Positions 5,973-11,064 of a stretch of 11,064 nucleotides of DNA are shown piece by piece. Position 1 is the first letter of the stretch. Each line of letters begins with the position of its first letter. The stretch is from DASWNP01 sp035537095 (GTDB lineage: Bacteria > Acidobacteriota > Blastocatellia > Pyrinomonadales > Pyrinomonadaceae): contig DATLMV010000130.1 in assembly GCA_035537095.1 (NCBI GenBank), positions 1 to 11,064 on the forward strand, given 5' to 3'. A program made the position numbers and the translations under genes. Under the pieces are notes generated by a model that saw only the letters and a program-made list of their open reading frames with translations, did no database searches and had not been told where the DNA came from.

Positions 5973-7760
5973 TCAGTATGTGTATTTGTTCGCCTCGACG
6001 AGCACGCCCGCGATGCGCTGGCGCGCGGCGACGGTGTTCATCGGGGTGTTCTTGACGAAGCGACGCAGGGCCGCGAGCAGCGTGCGGAGTTCGTCGCCTT
6101 CGGACATCGCGGCGAGCGTGTTCTTGGCGTTGGCTTCGATGCGCTCGATGGCGTCGTTGCAGAAGACGCGGACGATGTCCAAGTAACGCGCGGCTGCTTC
6201 TTCCCCCTGCGCGGCGGTGAGTTTCTGCGCGCGCAGGATGGCCGACTCCATCGCGTAGGCGTCCATGATGATGTCCGCCGCGCCCATCAGAATCTCCTGC
6301 TGCTCGGCGAGCGCGGTCATATACTTCTGCGCCGCCGTGCCCAGAACCATCAGCGCGACCTTCTTCGCGTTGCGCGCCAGACGCAACTCGTTGGCGAGCG
6401 TCGTCTCATCCTCGTCCAAACTCTGCATCGAGGGCGAGAGCACCTCATCCATCAACTTCTGCGCGGCGGGCAGGAGCGCGAGTTTGCCGCCCATCGCGCG
6501 CCGCATCAACATGCCCGGAATCAGCATCCGGTTGATTTCGTTCGTGCCCTCGAAGATGCGATTGATGCGCGAGTCGCGGTAGGCGCGGTCTGCCGGATAG
6601 TCTGCGGAATAGCCGTAGCCGCCGAAAATCTGCACCATCTCGTCGGCGACGAAATCGCAGTATTCCGACAGAGACACTTTGATAATCGAGCACTCGACGG
6701 CGTATTCCTCAATCGCGCGCAACTTCGATTCGGGGTCGTTCGCATCGGCGGTCGCGTTGATGGTTGATTCGATGAGTCCGAGCGTGCGATAGATCATCGC
6801 CTCGCCGACCCAAGTGCGAATCGCCTGCTCGGCGAGCTTGGCTTTGATTGCGCCGAAAGAGGAGATCTTTTTGCCGAACTGCTGCCGCTCGTTGGCGTAG
6901 CGCGTGGATTCCGTCACCATCAACTTCATCCCGCCGCAGCACATCGCGCCGAGCTTGAAGCGACCGATGTTGAGAATGTTGAAGGCAATCTTGTGTCCCT
7001 TGCCGACTTCGCCGAGCAGATTCGAGACGGGCGTGCGCGCGTCGGAGAGAATCAGAGCGGTCGTCGAAGAACCCTTGATGCCCATCTTGTGCTCGTCCGC
7101 GCCATTCGTCAGACCGGGCTGACGCTCGACGATGAAGCCCGTGAATTTGTCGCCGTCAACTTTCGCGAAGACGACGAAGACATCGGCGAACCCGCCGTTG
7201 GTAATCCACATCTTCTCGCCGTTCAAGATATATTCGGTTCCGTCTTCGCTCAGCCGCGCGGTCGCTTTGGCCGCGAGCGCGTCGGAGCCGGAACTCGATT
7301 CCGTCAGCGCGTAGGCCGTGACCATCTCGCCGGAGGCAATCTTCGGCAGGTACTTCTGTTTCGCCTCCTCCGTGCCGTAATAAATGATCGGCAGCAGCCC
7401 GATGCCGCTCTGCGCGCCGAGCGTGGTGGCGAAAGAAGCGTTGCGCCCGATGTTCTCGCCGACGAGCGCGCCGCTCGTCTGGTCGAGACCCAGACCGCCG
7501 TACTCTTCCGGCACGTTCGCGCCGATCAGACCCAAATCCGCGCCCTTCTTGACAAGCTCGCGCAGCAGCGTCCAATCGTGCTTCTCCAACTCGGTGATGC
7601 GCGGGTTCACTTCCGCATCAACGAACTGCCGCGTCGTCTCGGCAATCATCCGGTGCTCCTCCGTGAAATCCTCCGGCGTGAACACCTCCGAGGGCGCTTG
7701 CTCCTCAATCAGAAAACTCCCGCCCGCGATAATCTTCTTCTCTTCGGCTACGGCTGACAT
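5973..7760 (-). CDS. fadE: Acyl-CoA dehydrogenase, FadE (Bacillus YusJ type), 595 aa
   Basis: This FAD enzyme performs the first step of beta-oxidation, converting acyl-CoA to trans-2-enoyl-CoA. The start at 7760 has AAAGGA 8 bases upstream. Residues about 30-145 are the N-terminal helical domain (NVPEEYGGLG at 82-91). The middle beta domain carries the substrate/flavin signature ALTESSSGSD (151-160) and MWITNGG (184-190). The C-terminal helical domain has RYANERQQFG (287-296), the FAD-contacting QIFGGYGY (377-384) and RIFEGTNEINR (401-411), whose E404 sits at the catalytic-base position. The extra roughly 165 residues after this core make it longer than 380-residue short/medium-chain enzymes and match the two-module layout of very-long-chain and Bacillus FadE dehydrogenases, suggesting long-chain substrates. 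Electrons would pass to ETF, which is not encoded here. It follows fadA by 207 bases, filled by a hairpin. Confidence 0.95.
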   Translation of the reverse strand: MSAVAEEKKIIAGGSFLIEEQAPSEVFTPEDFTEEHRMIAETTRQFVDAEVNPRITELEKHDWTLLRELVKKGADLGLIGANVPEEYGGLGLDQTSGALVGENIGRNASFATTLGAQSGIGLLPIIYYGTEEAKQKYLPKIASGEMVTAYALTESSSGSDALAAKATARLSEDGTEYILNGEKMWITNGGFADVFVVFAKVDGDKFTGFIVERQPGLTNGADEHKMGIKGSSTTALILSDARTPVSNLLGEVGKGHKIAFNILNIGRFKLGAMCCGGMKLMVTESTRYANERQQFGKKISSFGAIKAKLAEQAIRTWVGEAMIYRTLGLIESTINATADANDPESKLRAIEEYAVECSIIKVSLSEYCDFVADEMVQIFGGYGYSADYPADRAYRDSRINRIFEGTNEINRMLIPGMLMRRAMGGKLALLPAAQKLMDEVLSPSMQSLDEDETTLANELRLARNAKKVALMVLGTAAQKYMTALAEQQEILMGAADIIMDAYAMESAILRAQKLTAAQGEEAAARYLDIVRVFCNDAIERIEANAKNTLAAMSEGDELRTLLAALRRFVKNTPMNTVAARQRIAGVLVEANKYTY

Positions 7761-7786
7761 AAAAATTATCCTTTCTCAAATAGTGG

Positions 7787-7966
7787 CTGATGACGAGTGA
7801 CAGGTGATGAGAGTGGCAAGTGACGAGTGACGAGTGACAAGCAAGAGGAAGAAGTCCAGAGTCGCAAGTCCAACGTCCAAAGTCTAAAGTCAACGCCTTT
7901 GTCTTTTGACTTTCAACGTTCAGACTTTGGACTTCTTCCCGCTCGTCACTCGTCACTTGTCACTGT
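7787..7966. repeat. Heptad-phased long hairpin between fadA and fadE
   Basis: The outer stem pairs about 7819-7857 with 7928-7963, with few mismatches: GTGACGAGTGACGAGTGAC faces GTCACTCGTCACTTGTCAC, then GGAAGAAGTCCA faces TGGACTTCTTCC. The inner part (AAAGTCTAAAGTCAA against TTGACTTTCAACG...) pairs with looped-out units. Both arms read in 7-base steps: GTGACGA, GTGACGA, GTGACAA, and then GTCCAGA, GTCGCAA, GTCCAAC, GTCCAAA, GTCTAAA. The right arm ends 4 bases from the fadA stop (7968-7970). Further looser units lie at 7787-7818, ending about 12 bases before the fadE ribosome site. Confidence 0.85.
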
Positions 7967-7967
7967 T

Positions 7968-9149
<1,182 letters not shown>

Positions 9150-9160
9150 AAATTCTCCGT

Positions 9161-9238
9161 TGGACGATGGACGATTGACCATAGACGATGGACGGCAGGA
9201 AAGCTTCCCTCTTATCCATCGTCTATCGTCCGTCGTCA
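9161..9238. repeat. Heptad-phased hairpin between fadN and fadA, overlapping the fadN stop
   Basis: About 24 positions of 9171-9194 and 9214-9238 pair, with AGACGATGGA facing TCCATCGTCT as the best block and a GGAA/TTCC mini-stem in the loop. Units of 7 bases are plain: GGACGAT, GGACGAT, TGACCAT, AGACGAT on the left and CCATCGT, CTATCGT, CCGTCGT on the right. The right arm overlaps the fadN stop codon (9236-9238); the left end lies about 12 bases before the fadA start. Confidence 0.8.
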
Positions 9239-11064
9239 GTTTCTCAAAGGCTTTCCGGTTTTCAGCATGTGCGCCATGCGTTCCTGCGTCTGGCGTTGAC
9301 CGCAGAGCGAGAGGAAGGCTTCGCGTTCCAAGTCGAGTAGATACTGTTCGGAGACGCGCGTCGGGTGATTCAGGTCGCCGCCGGTCAGGATGCGCGCGAG
9401 TTTTTCGCCGATGAGCGCGTCGTATTCGGAGATGAAACCGCCGCGCTTCATCTGGTGGACGCCGAGCTTCAAAGTTGCAAGCGCGGGCAGTCCGAGCGCG
9501 AGCACGTCCGCGCGCTGCTGCGGCTGGACGTAGCCGCTCGCGGCGAGCGCGAGCACTTCCTGCTTGGCGTCGGCGATCAAGCGGTCTTGATTCATCGAGA
9601 CGGCGTCGTCTTCCGAGAGGAAGCCGAGCGCGCGGGCCTCTTCGCCGGAGGTCGAAACTTTTGCCATCGCGATGGTTTCAAACGCGCGTTTGACGAAGGG
9701 AAACGGGTCTGCGTCGTCCATCCCCTTCGGAATCGAATCGAGCGCGCGCACGAGCATCTCCTTCGTCCCGCCGCCCGCCGGAATCAGCCCGACGCCGACT
9801 TCGACGAGTCCCATGTAAGTCTCCGCCGCCGCGCGCGCGCGGTCGCCGTGGACGGTGATCTCACAACCGCCGCCGACCACCAACCCGAACGGCGCGCAGA
9901 CGACCGGCTTCGGCGAATAACGCAAGCTCATCGTCGCGTTCTGAAACGAACGGATGGCGAGGTCTAGGTCTTCCCAGTTCTCCTCCTGCGCTTCGAGGAG
10001 CATCATCATCAGGTTCGCGCCGACCGAGAAATGCTGCCCCTGATTGCCGACGACCAGCCCGACGAAATTCTTCTCCACCTCGGCGAGCGACTGGCGAATC
10101 ATCTGTATCGTGTCGCCGCCGATGGAGTTCATCTTCGAGTGAAACTCAAGACACGCCACGCCGTCGCCGATGTCTACAAGCGACGCGCCCGCGTTTCGTT
10201 TGACGACCGCGTTGCGTTCCTTCACCGACTTCAAAATCGTGACGCCCGGCAGTTGTGCAACCGCGACGTACGCGCCCGATGCAAAGTCGAAATAAGACTG
10301 CTCTCCCGCTTCCGTTTTGTAGAAAGAGGTTGCGCCCGCGTCGAGCATTTTCTGCACATTTTCGGGGATTTTCGCGCCTTCTTCACGCATCCGCGCGACC
10401 GACTTTTCGACGCCGACGGCATCCCAAACTTCAAACACGCCGAGTTCCCAACCGAAGCCCCAACGCATCGCGCGGTCAACTTCGACCACCGTGTCGGCCA
10501 CTTCCGGTATGCGGTTCGCCGCGTAGCGAAGCGTCCGCGAAATCGTCTTCCACAGAAACGCTCCCGCACGGTCTTTGCTCCACACCAGAGACTTGATGCG
10601 CTCGCGCGTGTCTTCGATGTTCTTCGCCACATCGAGCGCGGGCAGTTTCACTTTGTCCGCCGGACGGTATTCGAGCGATGCGTGGTCGAGCGTCCAAATC
10701 TCCTGCTTCTCGCCCGCGCCCTGCTTCTTGTAGAAGCCCGCCTTCGTCTTGTTGCCCAGAAGCCCCTGCCCGACCATCTGTTTCATAAATTCAGGCGCGA
10801 CGAAAACTTCGCGTTCCTCGTCCTCCGCGACCGCATCGTAGAGGTTCTGCGCGACGTGAAGAAACACATCGAGGCCGACTAAATCGAACGTGCGAAACGT
10901 CGCCGTCTTGGGTCGCCCCACCGCCTGACCCGTCAACTTGTCCACTTCCGCAATCGAATAGCCGTCTTCGAGCATCGTCTGAATCGTCGTCATCGCGCCG
11001 AACGTACCGATGCGATTGGCGATAAAATTCGGACGGTCTTTGGCGACGACGACGCCCTTACCCA
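9236..11064 (-). CDS. fadN: 3-hydroxyacyl-CoA dehydrogenase / enoyl-CoA hydratase, FadN type, 5' end outside the window
   Basis: This bifunctional enzyme hydrates enoyl-CoA and oxidises the resulting 3-hydroxyacyl-CoA with NAD. The frame stays open to the window edge, so 608 residues are visible; compared with Bacillus FadN of about 790 residues, the Rossmann NAD-binding half is missing off the right side. Visible residues 1-300 are the rest of the dehydrogenase: GKGVVVAKDRPNFIANRIG at 1-19, then SIAEVDKLTGQAVGRPKTATFRTFDLVGLD and a second helical HAD domain with WGFGWELGVFEVWDAVG. From about 295 a crotonase domain follows, with oxyanion-hole segments (HFSVGANL, GLVVGGGCE) and candidate catalytic glutamates at visible positions 401 (GGCE) and 421 (GLVEVG). 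Dehydrogenase-then-hydratase order is FadN-like and opposite to E. coli FadB. The ATG at 10993 is internal, not the start. Confidence 0.93.
   Translation of the reverse strand, partial: GKGVVVAKDRPNFIANRIGTFGAMTTIQTMLEDGYSIAEVDKLTGQAVGRPKTATFRTFDLVGLDVFLHVAQNLYDAVAEDEEREVFVAPEFMKQMVGQGLLGNKTKAGFYKKQGAGEKQEIWTLDHASLEYRPADKVKLPALDVAKNIEDTRERIKSLVWSKDRAGAFLWKTISRTLRYAANRIPEVADTVVEVDRAMRWGFGWELGVFEVWDAVGVEKSVARMREEGAKIPENVQKMLDAGATSFYKTEAGEQSYFDFASGAYVAVAQLPGVTILKSVKERNAVVKRNAGASLVDIGDGVACLEFHSKMNSIGGDTIQMIRQSLAEVEKNFVGLVVGNQGQHFSVGANLMMMLLEAQEENWEDLDLAIRSFQNATMSLRYSPKPVVCAPFGLVVGGGCEITVHGDRARAAAETYMGLVEVGVGLIPAGGGTKEMLVRALDSIPKGMDDADPFPFVKRAFETIAMAKVSTSGEEARALGFLSEDDAVSMNQDRLIADAKQEVLALAASGYVQPQQRADVLALGLPALATLKLGVHQMKRGGFISEYDALIGEKLARILTGGDLNHPTRVSEQYLLDLEREAFLSLCGQRQTQERMAHMLKTGKPLRN

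Noticed and set aside
6993..7757. + strand open frame of 254 codons opposite fadE
   Set aside because: Antisense shadow; the - strand frame encodes a complete acyl-CoA dehydrogenase.
7787..7966. CRISPR array
   Set aside because: The repeated units are only 7 bases, contiguous and degenerate, with no unique spacers and inverted rather than direct symmetry.
10031..10882. + strand open frame of 283 codons opposite fadN
   Set aside because: Antisense shadow of a well-conserved enzyme; composition is Arg/His/Phe-rich as expected from reversed codons.

Overview
The window is a GC-rich bacterial chromosomal segment (roughly 60% G+C by eye) with tight gene packing and strong Shine-Dalgarno sites. 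The gene content and protein style (FadN-FadA-FadE order, fasciclin protein, hemopexin-repeat protein) suggest an environmental acidobacterium-like organism, perhaps of the Blastocatellia/Pyrinomonadaceae type. That assignment is inference: there is no rRNA or other marker gene in the window.

Left part (1-2202): the 3' end of a polytopic membrane protein, probably a GT39/ArnT-like glycosyltransferase (+), converges on a secreted fasciclin-domain protein (-) across a shared hairpin terminator at 625-665. A 338-base divergent intergenic region then leads to a small helix-turn-helix protein with a very acidic tail (+), closed by a GC-rich hairpin.

Middle (2203-4858): after a 326-base leader comes one large gene for a 755-residue protein. 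It carries a metzincin-like zinc protease signature (HExxHxxGxxD plus a downstream Met-turn candidate) and eight hemopexin repeats in two groups of four. The first group appears to be inserted inside the protease domain and the second follows it. A 23-bp perfect inverted repeat terminates this gene and the convergent fad operon.

Right part (4886-11064, all on the - strand, read right to left): a fatty-acid beta-oxidation operon, FadN-type 3-hydroxyacyl-CoA dehydrogenase/enoyl-CoA hydratase (5' end beyond the window), then FadA thiolase, then FadE acyl-CoA dehydrogenase, then a LACTB2-like metallo-beta-lactamase-fold hydrolase. FadE makes the enoyl-CoA, FadN hydrates and oxidises it, and FadA cleaves it to acetyl-CoA and a shortened acyl-CoA.

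The most unusual signal is in the three gaps of this operon. Each gap holds a long imperfect hairpin built from degenerate 7-base repeats. The repeat word differs in each gap, and every hairpin begins within about 5 bases of the stop codon of the upstream gene. No gene, RNA or insertion sequence I know of explains them.
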